Part shown: in pieces, positions 16,046 through 24,548 of the stretch
Layout: every line of letters begins with the position of its first letter
How positions within the stretch are numbered: position 1 is the first letter of the stretch
NCBI GenBank assembly: GCA_050011535.1
Contig: JBEKIX010000001.1
Coordinates: forward strand, 33,772 to 97,771
From: JAFNAG01 sp050011535
GTDB lineage: Bacteria; Acidobacteriota; UBA6911
Length of the DNA: 64,000 nucleotides
Direction of reading: 5' to 3'
Made by a program: the position numbers and the translations under genes
Notes under the pieces: model-generated
The model's input: only the letters and a program-made list of their open reading frames with translations
Told to the model about the DNA's origin: nothing
Database searches by the model: none

Positions 16046-17290
16046 TTATTCGTAGCGGAGGCACTCGATCGGGTCCAGGTTGGAAGCCTGCACGGCCGGG
16101 TAGATGCCGAATACCAGTCCTACCATGGTGCTGACTCCGAACGAGAGCGTGATGGAATTGACCGTGATGATCGTCGTCCATCCGGAAAATGCCGCCACGA
16201 TCTTGGAAGTGCCCCATCCGAGTACGATGCCGATGAGTCCGCCGGCAAGACTGAGCGCGACCGCTTCCGCGATGAACTGCAGGCGGATGTCGAGCTTGCG
16301 AGCGCCGATCGCGCGGCGCAAGCCGATTTCACTGGTGCGTTCGAGCACGGATGCGAGCATGATGTTCATGATGCCAATGCCGCCTACCAGGAGCGATATG
16401 CTGGCGATGGCGCCCATGACGATATTGAATATCGCCTGGGTCTTCTGATTCTGCTCCAGCAGTTTTTCAGGCACCACAAGCGAGTAATCATCGACGTATC
16501 GATGCATCGTGGACATGAGACTGCCGATCGACGCCGACTGTTCTTTGATGCTCAGCGCGGGATCATTAGCAATCTGCACGACCACTTCATTGAGCTGGTT
16601 TTCCAGAGGGTCGACGTCGAATTTCTTGATGGATGTGTAAATCGGGATGCAGATATCGTTGTTCGGGTTCTGAATCTTTACACCTTCAAATTCCTGCTGC
16701 TTCCCGACGGTTGCATCGGCAAGAACTCCGATGACCGTAAGCCACTGGTCGTTGATTTTGACTTTTTGCCCGACGGCATCGCCAAAACCAAAGAGCTTCT
16801 GTTTGGCCGAAATGCCGAGCACGCAAACCTGGTTTTCGGCATCATCATCAAAGGGCATGAAGAAGGTGCCCTGCAGGAGCCTCAGGTTATTGATTTCGGC
16901 ATAGGTGCTGCTTACGCCAAGCACGCGGCTATCGCTGCGATTCTCCTTCGAGCAGACTTGCCAGGTCTTGACGATACGCTTGGCAGAGACGAGAGGTTTG
17001 GGGCGAATGACCGCTTCGATCGCCTCAACATCGCGCATGTGCAGTCCGAGCGATTCCGTCCGAATCTGCTTGAACTCCTCCGGCTTGAAATCCTTCGCCG
17101 AAATGATGATGTTGCGGATGCCGAAGCTTTCAATCATGCGCAGGCTTTCGCTCTCGGCGCCCGCGCCGATCGAAAGCATGGCAATCACCGCGCTTACGCC
17201 GAAGATCATCCCCAGCATGGTCAAGAACGAGCGCATTTTGCGCCGATTCAGATTTTGCAGGGCGACTTTGATACTTTCCATCATAAACAT
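16046..17290 (-). CDS. MacB/FtsX-type ABC transporter permease
   Basis: 414 residues. One N-terminal membrane segment (RSFLTMLGMIFGVSAVIAML), a ~250-residue periplasmic MacB core domain, then three C-terminal segments with the FtsX signature (GGIGIMNIMLASVLERTSEIG, RRAIGARKLDI). MacB-type permeases act with a separate or fused ATPase, a periplasmic adaptor and an outer-membrane channel to export peptides, lipids or siderophores. Here there is no ATPase domain in the protein or the operon. It is the last gene after three adaptor genes on the same strand. Confidence 0.88.
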   Translation of the reverse strand: MFMMESIKVALQNLNRRKMRSFLTMLGMIFGVSAVIAMLSIGAGAESESLRMIESFGIRNIIISAKDFKPEEFKQIRTESLGLHMRDVEAIEAVIRPKPLVSAKRIVKTWQVCSKENRSDSRVLGVSSTYAEINNLRLLQGTFFMPFDDDAENQVCVLGISAKQKLFGFGDAVGQKVKINDQWLTVIGVLADATVGKQQEFEGVKIQNPNNDICIPIYTSIKKFDVDPLENQLNEVVVQIANDPALSIKEQSASIGSLMSTMHRYVDDYSLVVPEKLLEQNQKTQAIFNIVMGAIASISLLVGGIGIMNIMLASVLERTSEIGLRRAIGARKLDIRLQFIAEAVALSLAGGLIGIVLGWGTSKIVAAFSGWTTIITVNSITLSFGVSTMVGLVFGIYPAVQASNLDPIECLRYE

Positions 17291-17351
17291 AGTTCGTGGG
17301 TCCTTCTTCAGTCTGAAACTATTAGTCCGTCCTCAGTCTGACAACCGGCCG

Positions 17352-18803
17352 TTAACGGCCCCCTCTGCCGCCGCCACCGCCACCACCGCCGTAGCCGCCA
17401 CCACCACCACCGCCGGCTCCGCCCATCGGCATCCCGCCGCCGGGCCCGCCGCGCCTTTGTTGTTGATTGCTTATGGAGGCCTTGCTGAAGTCAGGCAGTT
17501 TCAACTGGCGCGTCTCGAAGGGATTCCTCAACGCAATGAGTTCCCTGTCATTCACCCCGCTCAAGATGGTTGCCTGGCCGTGTTTGCCCTCGCCAACCTT
17601 GACCACTCTTTTTTCCCAGGCATTGCCCTTCTTGATGTATACGATATTTTGATCGTTCCTAAAGTCGACGGCACTCGAGGGCACCATGAAGCAGGAGTCG
17701 TACTTCTCCAGAATCACCCTCGCCTGCAGGTTCATGCCAGGTTTGATCAGACGCAGGTACTGCCCGGCGTCCGTGATGGTGACTTCGCAGGTGAAGTACG
17801 TGAGCGGGGTGTTTACATCGAGAGCTGTCGCGACCGGCGACACCGAGCGCAATTCACCGTGGAACTCATGATTCGGGATCGCATCCAGTCTGACGGTTAC
17901 CGGTTTGCCTTTCGCCAAGCTGCCGGCCTCTCTCTCCAGAACATAGATTCGCGCCTGCAGAGCGTTCAGATTGACAAGGTCGATCATCACCTGGCCAGCC
18001 TGGTTGTTGTCGCCGATCTTCGGATCCTGCCGCCGGTCCCGCCGGTACACCACCAATCCGGCGGCCGGAGATTGCACCTCCATGGATCCAAGCGTCTGCT
18101 GGATGATGTTCACCTCGAGCTGCGAACGATTTTTCTGAATCAGCGACACCTGCTGCTGCGAGCGGTTAGTGCGCTTCTGAATCTTTGACTTGGCTGCCAG
18201 ATTGTCGATCTTCTCTTTCGCGAAGTCCGCGTTCTGCGCGGCCTGGATGATCTGCCACTGGGTGAAAATCTCTGGATCCTCAGGCTGAACCGTTTTGGCG
18301 TACTCGTAGTCCATCTGGGCCGTAGTGCGGTCGATCTGCATGCTCTTTTCATTGAACTGCTGAGTGCCGGTCTGGATCTGAGTGTTCAGTTTGTTGTTAT
18401 CGAGGCTGTTTTTATTCGTCTCCAAGTCGAGCAAGGTGTTTGTATTATCGTACTTGATCAGCGTGTCGCCGGGATTCACCGAGGCTCCTTCGGGGATCAA
18501 CCATGCCAGCTTGAGTGTGCCGGCGCCGGTGGTCGGTGTGGCAACAGGGACGGTTTGCATCCCGACGATTTCTCCATCGGCCTGGACTTCGATCTGCAGG
18601 GGCCCCTTCTCGAGGCTCAACACCGGGATCGGCTCCTCATCCCTGGAGAGTGCCAGCACACTGGCCACGCCATTCCAGATCGCGTTGCGATAAAGTACGA
18701 TGCCTACGACCAGGGCAACAATCAGAACAATGCCGAGAATTCGCACAACGAGCCCGGCCCTGCCTACTTTCTTTATGTCATCATCTCGATCGTGATATGC
18801 CAT
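17352..18803 (-). CDS. HlyD/MacA-like periplasmic adaptor with glycine-rich tail (third of three)
   Basis: 483 residues. One N-terminal membrane anchor (VVRILGIVLIVALVVGIVLY), a lipoyl-like half (PVATPTTGAGTLKLAWLIPEGASVNPGD), a coiled-coil hairpin of about 100 residues, the second lipoyl half (VQSPAAGLVVYRRDRR) and beta-barrel domains (KPVTVRLDAIPNHEFHGEL). The last ~40 residues are almost pure Gly with Arg, Pro and Met, unlike ordinary adaptors. Lies 61 bp before the permease and 8 bp after the second adaptor. Confidence 0.85.
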   Translation of the reverse strand: MAYHDRDDDIKKVGRAGLVVRILGIVLIVALVVGIVLYRNAIWNGVASVLALSRDEEPIPVLSLEKGPLQIEVQADGEIVGMQTVPVATPTTGAGTLKLAWLIPEGASVNPGDTLIKYDNTNTLLDLETNKNSLDNNKLNTQIQTGTQQFNEKSMQIDRTTAQMDYEYAKTVQPEDPEIFTQWQIIQAAQNADFAKEKIDNLAAKSKIQKRTNRSQQQVSLIQKNRSQLEVNIIQQTLGSMEVQSPAAGLVVYRRDRRQDPKIGDNNQAGQVMIDLVNLNALQARIYVLEREAGSLAKGKPVTVRLDAIPNHEFHGELRSVSPVATALDVNTPLTYFTCEVTITDAGQYLRLIKPGMNLQARVILEKYDSCFMVPSSAVDFRNDQNIVYIKKGNAWEKRVVKVGEGKHGQATILSGVNDRELIALRNPFETRQLKLPDFSKASISNQQQRRGGPGGGMPMGGAGGGGGGGYGGGGGGGGRGGR

Positions 18804-18811
18804 AACCTACC

Positions 18812-20047
18812 TCACTGCACTTTGGGTTTGGAGCGAATCTTGTCGCCGGCTTCCAGGCCCGCTCTCACAACGGCCAGCGATTCGTCGTTAGCCTGAAGTT
18901 CGATCTGGCGCCAGTCGTAATCTTTCTTGTCGGCCCTCAACACTTGAACGAATGAGCCTCCATTCCTTTCCTGAATAGCGGAAAGCGGAATGGCAATTGC
19001 CTGTGGAATAATTCCGACCTGAATCTGGACGTTGGCGCTCATCCCCGGGCGCAGAAGCGAAATGTCCTGTCCCGAATCAAGTTGCACGCGCGCCTCGGCG
19101 ATTTTTTGAGCCCGATCATAAGAAGCCAGTTTCAGAATCGCGCTCAGGTCGACCACTTTGCCGTCGAACTGCAGGCCCTGCAACGCCGGCACGGTGATCC
19201 GAGCTTTCTGACCTACCTTGACCTTCCCGGCGTCCATTTCATCCACCAGCACCTTTACCCTCATGGTCGACAGGTCGGGAATGTCCATCACCGGGCTGGT
19301 AGCGTTGACGTTATTCCCAAGTATCGGCACCGGATTGTTGTTATAGTCACGCCGGTAGATGACGACTCCCGAAACAGGCGCTCTGACGATGAGCGAGTCG
19401 ATGGTATCCTGAAGATCTTCCATCTGTTTCTTGTAGTGGGTTTCGCTGCTGCGGGCGATCTGCATGTCAAGGCGGGAGCTCTCGTTCAAGAAGTTGATCT
19501 TCTTAACGAGCATATCCACCTGGGTCTGTGCCATGTCCTTCTGAATCTTGAGCGTTTCAACCTGGATGGCAGCCGAGAGATCGGCCTGCTGGTTGATCTC
19601 GGCGTCAAAGTTTTCGAGGTTCACTTTGGCCTGTTCCAAGTTAAGTTCGTTGTCACGCAAATTGTTATCGAAAGCGGAACGTTTCTGCTGGAACGTCTCC
19701 TGCTGGCTCTGAAACTGCGACTGGGCATCTCTCAACCTCTTGGCAAAATCAGAGCCGTCAAATTCCAGCAGAAAATCGCCTTCCTCCACCTGTTTTCCCT
19801 CATCCACCACGCGGACAAGTTTGAAGTTCCGCTGCCCGGCTACTTGCGGGCAGGTGATGGGCGTGCTCTTCCCGGCTTCCAGCAAGCCCGCGGAATCGAT
19901 GATCTGAGGAAAGTCAACTCTAGGAACGGTGATGAGATCCTTATCGCTCACCGCACTCGATGCCGCGCTGGAGTTGTAAAACCAGATGCCGGCGCCAGCG
20001 ACAATAACCAGTACAACAAGTATCAGAAGAGGTCGTTTAGATTTCAT
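18812..20047 (-). CDS. HlyD/MacA-like periplasmic adaptor (second of three)
   Basis: 411 residues. N-terminal anchor RPLLILVVLVIVAGAGIWFY, lipoyl half with VVDEGKQVEEGDFLLEFDG, a long Gln/Lys/Asp-rich coiled-coil hairpin, the second half VRAPVSGVVIYRRDYN and the barrel domain KVGQKARITVPALQG, ending in a membrane-proximal domain. Three bases separate it from the first adaptor and eight from the third, so the genes are tightly co-transcribed. Confidence 0.88.
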   Translation of the reverse strand: MKSKRPLLILVVLVIVAGAGIWFYNSSAASSAVSDKDLITVPRVDFPQIIDSAGLLEAGKSTPITCPQVAGQRNFKLVRVVDEGKQVEEGDFLLEFDGSDFAKRLRDAQSQFQSQQETFQQKRSAFDNNLRDNELNLEQAKVNLENFDAEINQQADLSAAIQVETLKIQKDMAQTQVDMLVKKINFLNESSRLDMQIARSSETHYKKQMEDLQDTIDSLIVRAPVSGVVIYRRDYNNNPVPILGNNVNATSPVMDIPDLSTMRVKVLVDEMDAGKVKVGQKARITVPALQGLQFDGKVVDLSAILKLASYDRAQKIAEARVQLDSGQDISLLRPGMSANVQIQVGIIPQAIAIPLSAIQERNGGSFVQVLRADKKDYDWRQIELQANDESLAVVRAGLEAGDKIRSKPKVQ

Positions 20048-20050
20048 GGG

Positions 20051-21364
20051 TTAGTCTCCGGTAGTTCTCTGAACTGGAAGCAGCCGATCGCCGACATTCA
20101 CTCCCGAAAGGATCTGAACCATTTTGTCCCCGAAAGCGCCGATTTTGACCACAACTTTTTCGGGTGGCGTTTTGGGACCCATGTCTTTGAGCACGTAATA
20201 CTGCCCCTGCTTGTCCAGAGCCAGGTTCAAACGGGGGATGGCCAGCACATCCGCCGCCATTGATAATACGATTTCAGCCCGGGCGGTCATGCCTGGCTTC
20301 ATGTAAGTCAGGTCTACCGAATCCAGCAGGATAATGGCTTTGAACACCTTTTGCGTTGTGGCAAATCCCTTGCGGCCCGCGACGCTGGTCAGCGCGTTGA
20401 TCCTGCCGCGCCATGACTTGGCTGGCACAGCATCCAGGCTCACATCGCAGGGCATCCCCACCGACAGATACTGGACTTCCGTATCGTAGACGTACCCGGC
20501 AATCTGCATATGGGCAAGGTCCGGCAGAGTTATGACGACCTGACCAGGAAACGCGATATCCCCGACTGCGAACTTGCGGTTGCTTGCCCAGTTGTCACCA
20601 TAGATGACAACCCCGTCTTGCGGCGCATCCACCGTCAGGAGCGTGAGATCGTTCTGCATTCTCTTCAGCGTGACTTCCAGCTGGGATTTCCTGATCTGCG
20701 CCAGACCGATCTGCGCATCATAGGCCGCCTCGAAGTTTGCCAGATCCTCCTGTGCCTTCTGCAGGGCCAGCTTGGCTTTTCCGAGCTGGTTCATGTAGTT
20801 CAGATAGTCATTGCGCGGCTCAAGTTCTTGGGGGATATCCGCATTGAGGTTGGCAATCTTCAGGTTGCCCTGAGCTTGGGCGACGGCATTGAGCTTGTCG
20901 CACCTGGTGGCCTCTTGGTCCTTTTTCGTCTTTTCGATCGTCAGAGCGGCGTCATCCACCTGACGCTGCTGCTCGTCCATTTGGCTGACCAGCGCGGAGG
21001 TATCGTATTCGATCAGGCGTTGGCCTTTATTGAGCGATTTACCCTCATCCGCCATGAACGTAATCGTGCTGGTGGAGGTCGCTTTGGTGGTGGGCACCAT
21101 AATGTCCGTCGACTGAGCGGATTGAAGTTCACCCGTTATGAGGATCGTACGGGATACGTCCGAGTTGGCGACTGTGTAAACTGCCGGCGTTGTCGAGCCC
21201 GTTGCGTTCGCCCCTTTGGTGGTACTGGGGCTCGATGAAGATGCCGGAGCCTGTGCGGCGTTCGTGCCGGGCAACCAGCTCGGCATCACCGCGAGATATG
21301 CCACCATAAGCACAGGAAGAATCCAGAGCCCACGTCGCAGTGCACGCTTGAGATTTAAAGCCAT
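20051..21364 (-). CDS. HlyD/MacA-like periplasmic adaptor (first of three)
   Basis: 437 residues. ATG 21364 has GGAG six bases upstream; an open extension of 11 codons is not supported. Anchor WILPVLMVAYLAVMPSWLPG, then a Ser/Thr/Ala-rich linker, lipoyl half FMADEGKSLNKGQRLIEYD, coiled-coil hairpin, DAPQDGVVIYGDNWA and the barrel segment VGMPCDVSLDAVPAKSWRG. The closing domain ends ILSGVNVGDRLLP. Follows the secreted-protein gene by 22 bp. Confidence 0.87.
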   Translation of the reverse strand: MALNLKRALRRGLWILPVLMVAYLAVMPSWLPGTNAAQAPASSSSPSTTKGANATGSTTPAVYTVANSDVSRTILITGELQSAQSTDIMVPTTKATSTSTITFMADEGKSLNKGQRLIEYDTSALVSQMDEQQRQVDDAALTIEKTKKDQEATRCDKLNAVAQAQGNLKIANLNADIPQELEPRNDYLNYMNQLGKAKLALQKAQEDLANFEAAYDAQIGLAQIRKSQLEVTLKRMQNDLTLLTVDAPQDGVVIYGDNWASNRKFAVGDIAFPGQVVITLPDLAHMQIAGYVYDTEVQYLSVGMPCDVSLDAVPAKSWRGRINALTSVAGRKGFATTQKVFKAIILLDSVDLTYMKPGMTARAEIVLSMAADVLAIPRLNLALDKQGQYYVLKDMGPKTPPEKVVVKIGAFGDKMVQILSGVNVGDRLLPVQRTTGD

Positions 21365-21386
21365 AGTGTTCTCCGACCTCACGATG

Positions 21387-22607
21387 TTATCGACCAATCA
21401 ATCCTGTCTGGTTCTGGGGAATCATTCTGCCCGTATCCGGCGGCTTCAGGGTCTTTACCCATGCCTGCCAATCGCTATCGACTTTGTCGAAGTTAGAGCC
21501 GAGAAAACTTTCGACGACAGTAATGGCTTGCTTGCCCTGCATGTTCTGCCGCACGACTTCCTTAGCCTTATCGATACCTAACTTTTCAATCAGGTAGTTA
21601 AAAAACGTCGCAGCCTGACCGTCAAACAGCTGCCTATCCTGGACATCCTTGGGAAGCGGGGCGTTGCCGCGACCACCACCAGCACCACTACGGCCGCCGC
21701 CGCCCGCCTGGCCGCGATCACCACCACCCATCATTGCCATACCAGGATTGCCGCCGCCCGCACCGGCGCCACTTCCCGAATCCTGTTGGACAACGAACGG
21801 CCGGTTCATGGACAATACGTCTTCAATAGCGAAGGCCGACTCCAGGTTGTCCTGCAAGAATTTCAGGTAGGTGTTGGAGGTACCTGTCGCATAGGCCACC
21901 AAGCCAATATCCAACCAGTCCACGAGCGGACTCTTGCCCACATCCTCCACTCGAGACACCCTGTAGTACAGGTCGTCATCGAGGGTGGTCATCAAAGTCG
22001 CGTAACCCATCTGCATAGCGAGTGTTCCAGCGGCACGCGCTTCTTGGGCGGCCCGCATCTCCGGGGAGGGATTACCCATGCCGCCTCTGCCCCCCTGGTC
22101 CTGACCTCCACGTTGTCCACCACCGCGCTGGTTGGCTTGATCCTGGCCTCCGCGCTGGCCGCCACCACGCCGACCGGCTTGATCCTGACCTCCGCCCTGG
22201 TCTTGCCCCGCGCTTGCAGCAGCTTGCCGTTGAGCCCCTGCCGCCTGCTGTCGAGCCGTACGCTCTTCACGCTGCCCTTCAGGGGTCAACTGGATTAAAT
22301 ACCACTTGTAACCCGACTTAAAGACCTTGACGTCGTATACCGCGTCTTTCTGGGCAACCGTGGAACAAACGAAAATCGCTCCTCTGGACAATTCCTTGCC
22401 CAAAAAGTCTCCGATTTTTGCGCGCGCCTCCACCACTGGCTTAATATACGGTTCGATGTCGTTCTGATTCTCGGCAAAATAATCTATGCCCGGAGCGACA
22501 TCTTTCTTAAAAAACTTGAAATTCTTACTGAATGGATTTTCCTGCGCCAGGGAAAGGCCCGCAAAAAGAGTCAGGAAAACCGCGGCACTTGCTAGTCGCT
22601 GTATCAT
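21387..22607 (-). CDS. Secreted Gly/Gln-rich protein of unknown function, first gene of the export operon
   Basis: 406 residues. A clear signal peptide (MIQRLASAAVFLTLFAGLSLA) is followed by an N-terminal globular part. Two low-complexity tracts follow, one with imperfect repeats of GGGQRGGQDQ (about residues 135-175) and one of Gly/Ala/Met/Arg (about 275-315). The C-terminal FFNYLIEKLGIDKAKEVV...SDWQAWVKTL resembles the tail of gluzincin peptidase-MA-like proteins, but no HExxH motif is present. It heads the adaptor/permease operon and may be a substrate, partner or sensor of that exporter (inference). Confidence 0.7.
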   Translation of the reverse strand: MIQRLASAAVFLTLFAGLSLAQENPFSKNFKFFKKDVAPGIDYFAENQNDIEPYIKPVVEARAKIGDFLGKELSRGAIFVCSTVAQKDAVYDVKVFKSGYKWYLIQLTPEGQREERTARQQAAGAQRQAAASAGQDQGGGQDQAGRRGGGQRGGQDQANQRGGGQRGGQDQGGRGGMGNPSPEMRAAQEARAAGTLAMQMGYATLMTTLDDDLYYRVSRVEDVGKSPLVDWLDIGLVAYATGTSNTYLKFLQDNLESAFAIEDVLSMNRPFVVQQDSGSGAGAGGGNPGMAMMGGGDRGQAGGGGRSGAGGGRGNAPLPKDVQDRQLFDGQAATFFNYLIEKLGIDKAKEVVRQNMQGKQAITVVESFLGSNFDKVDSDWQAWVKTLKPPDTGRMIPQNQTGLIGR

Positions 22608-22862
22608 AAAACTCCCTTGCAGTTAAAAGGAGTACGCTTGCCGGCGCGTCGCCAGACTGTCTGCTGATCTTGGGCACGCCCTGGAGAAGCCCGCTTCGTA
22701 AACATAATCCGGTCTCTCCGGCGTCCTCCCGCACATAACTACGTACTCACTCCGGGTCTGTTCCGCTTTTTGGAAAATCTATTTCTTTTTCTTTAAGTGT
22801 TAAAAAGATGGGTTCCCTGCCCGGCACCAAGCTTCCGAACCGGTTGCCGGCATCTAGCCGTT

Positions 22863-23393
22863 CTATTGCTTTCCAGTTCTTGCGCCGGCGCCCTGGAGTA
22901 CACGGGCTAGGGATGGGGGAATCGTTTCCTTGTTCGTCGAAAACAGTGCTTTCACCGGTTCGGGAGCACGTGCCGCCACTTCTTCCAGCGCCCGGCAGGC
23001 AAAGTTGCGCACCAGGTTATTCTCATCCGCCAAGCGGGCGCTCACGTCGGTCAGGGCGAAGGAAGCACGGCGCGGGAACCGGGAGATCACCTGCCCCATG
23101 GTGTAGAGCAGGTGCCATCGGACATAAGCCGAGTCATCGGCGAGAGCTTCCCGAAGCTGTTCGAGGTGATTAATGAGCCGCGCAGGATGTGATTCTGAGA
23201 GGCGCGCCAGAGTTGCGGCTGCGCGGCCGCGCAAGGATCTCTCTTTTTCCTGCAAGAGGTTGACCAGCTCTTCCAAACGACGCGGATGATCCACGACAGT
23301 CCGGACGACTTCGGAAGCGCGCAAGTTCGACAGAGGAATCAGGTTCTTCTTGCGGCTGCCGGAGGAGCGTGGGTGTACTTTGGGTTTTATCAT
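22863..23393 (-). CDS. HEAT-repeat protein
   Basis: 176 residues, basic N-terminus, no signal peptide. Several ~35-residue helical pairs of the HEAT type are visible (RRLEELVNLLQEKERSLRGRAA..., ARLINHLEQLREALADDSAYVRWHL, ADENNLVRNFACRALEEVAAR). Such repeats mediate protein-protein contacts; no enzymatic motif is present. Partner unknown. Confidence 0.72.
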   Translation of the reverse strand: MIKPKVHPRSSGSRKKNLIPLSNLRASEVVRTVVDHPRRLEELVNLLQEKERSLRGRAAATLARLSESHPARLINHLEQLREALADDSAYVRWHLLYTMGQVISRFPRRASFALTDVSARLADENNLVRNFACRALEEVAARAPEPVKALFSTNKETIPPSLARVLQGAGARTGKQ

Positions 23394-23712
23394 GCCAAAC
23401 TGCCTACCAGCGTTGCGGACCCCCGGGGTGCTGCCATCGACATCCCTGTGCAGCGCATTTCGACGCGAGCAAGGGGCCGCTCGGTGTGGTTCCTTTTACA
23501 TTATATAATAGTGCCAATCTACCTGACGCGCACTCCCCATCCAAAACAGCCAACGGCAAGGACCGGTGCTTCCATCATCAACTGCCACTGCTCAGACCTA
23601 TTTGCCTGGTCGTTGTGGGGGGATCCTCCTCAATGTTCCGCGCGGCAGTATGACGCGATGAGGAGTCTATGTCAATCGCGGCAAATTGCGCGCGGACAGA
23701 CCGCGCGCCCTC
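23394..23712. other. Intergenic region between the TerB-like and HEAT genes
   Basis: 319 bp without a convincing ORF. It contains an AT-rich island (TTATATAATA, 23501-23510) in otherwise GC-rich DNA. This could be a -10 region in either direction, most usefully for the minus-strand HEAT gene, but no matching -35 was found. Confidence 0.4.
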
Positions 23713-24249
23713 TCAGCTTTTGGTTTCTGGCGTCTTCTTGAGAACCGCAAGGTATTCGCGAAATCTCGAGCGCACGGCTATGAATTCCCTGTGCTCAATC
23801 CTGAGCTCATCGGCGATCTGGCTCACCTCGTTGTCTTCGACGGTCGAGATGTTATCGTCGGCCGCCGATACTGCGAACAGGCACTGCAGTAACAACAACT
23901 TCTGTTCATGAGAGGCGATATTGTTGAATTCGCGCGTCACCAGATAGTTTTCCGTGCCGCCGAACAGCTTGTTTTGCGTCTTCGCCATCTGAATCACGAG
24001 TATCGCCTGCTCTTCCGGCAGACCTGCCTGCTCCATGACGATGCGCTCCATCGCTCGGGTCTCCTCAGGGGAGACCGTCAGATCGGCGCGCGCGACCCTG
24101 CTGAGAAGATATGCAAAAGCCGCGATGAATCTGGCGTCGTTTTCATCAAGCTTTTCGAGAGCGTTGGCAATCTTGCGCACCGTTTCCGTCTCGGCGGAAG
24201 AACCGGAGGATTGCGTTGGTTCCAGTTTCAGTAACTTGAGGATTGACAT
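23713..24249 (-). CDS. TerB family protein
   Basis: 178 residues. All-helical TerB/DjlA-N-like domain: FIAAFAYLLSRVARADLTVSPEETRAM, then a second helical half with LLLLQCLFAVSAADDNISTVEDNEV and IADELRIEH. The paired acidic loops (ADLTVSPEE and ADDNISTVE) are the family's metal-binding signature. TerB domains occur in tellurite-resistance and stress systems and as stand-alone proteins of unknown role. AAAGGAAAAGAG precedes the ATG. Confidence 0.8.
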   Translation of the reverse strand: MSILKLLKLEPTQSSGSSAETETVRKIANALEKLDENDARFIAAFAYLLSRVARADLTVSPEETRAMERIVMEQAGLPEEQAILVIQMAKTQNKLFGGTENYLVTREFNNIASHEQKLLLLQCLFAVSAADDNISTVEDNEVSQIADELRIEHREFIAVRSRFREYLAVLKKTPETKS

Positions 24250-24456
24250 CTCTTTTCCTTTTTATGCCCTATCATACGGATGATGCCACAGAAGTGCGAG
24301 CTGCAAAAAAACTCTTGGCCTCCGCGTACGGCGGCGCGCGCTGGCGTGCAGCAGACCGTATCATGCCCTTTCACGACCTACTTGGAAACCAGGTTTCGCT
24401 GTCCCGGCTCCATGCCGCGCCGGGCGCGCCTTTTTTGCTTGCACCGGAGAGAAACT

Positions 24457-24501
24457 AGGTGGTATAGCTCTCCCCGTTACCTGGGGGGTGTTGTACCACC
24501 T
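24457..24501 (+). promoter_or_regulatory. Strong stem-loop in the leader of gdhA
   Basis: AGGTGGTA (24457-24464) and TACCACCT (24494-24501) are perfect complements. Inside, CTCTCCCC pairs with GGGGGGTG with one mismatch. The hairpin ends 47 nt before the gdhA start, and a short T-run (GTTTTT) follows about 9 nt later. It could be an attenuator, a structured mRNA leader or an unrecognised riboswitch. It does not match a riboswitch that I can name. Confidence 0.5.
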
Positions 24502-24548
24502 GAGTCGCTGTGTTTTTGAAGCAAACCTAAATCAAGGAGCAATCCGTT

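Noticed and set aside
17360..17460. Possible microsatellite or assembly artefact in the Gly-rich tail region
   Set aside because: The frame is intact and encodes a plausible Gly-rich C-terminus; the operon's secreted protein has similar tracts.
19082..20263. Long plus-strand ORF opposite two adaptor genes
   Set aside because: Antisense shadow of GC-rich adaptor genes; composition (His/Arg/Leu-rich) is typical of a shadow frame.
23713..24249. TerB protein as part of a tellurite-resistance or ter-type defence operon
   Set aside because: No terC, terD/Z or other ter genes are adjacent; it appears to be a stand-alone gene.
24457..24501. Known riboswitch (for example a glutamine-responsive one) ahead of gdhA
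   Set aside because: No recognised conserved core could be matched, so only an unspecified structured leader is claimed.
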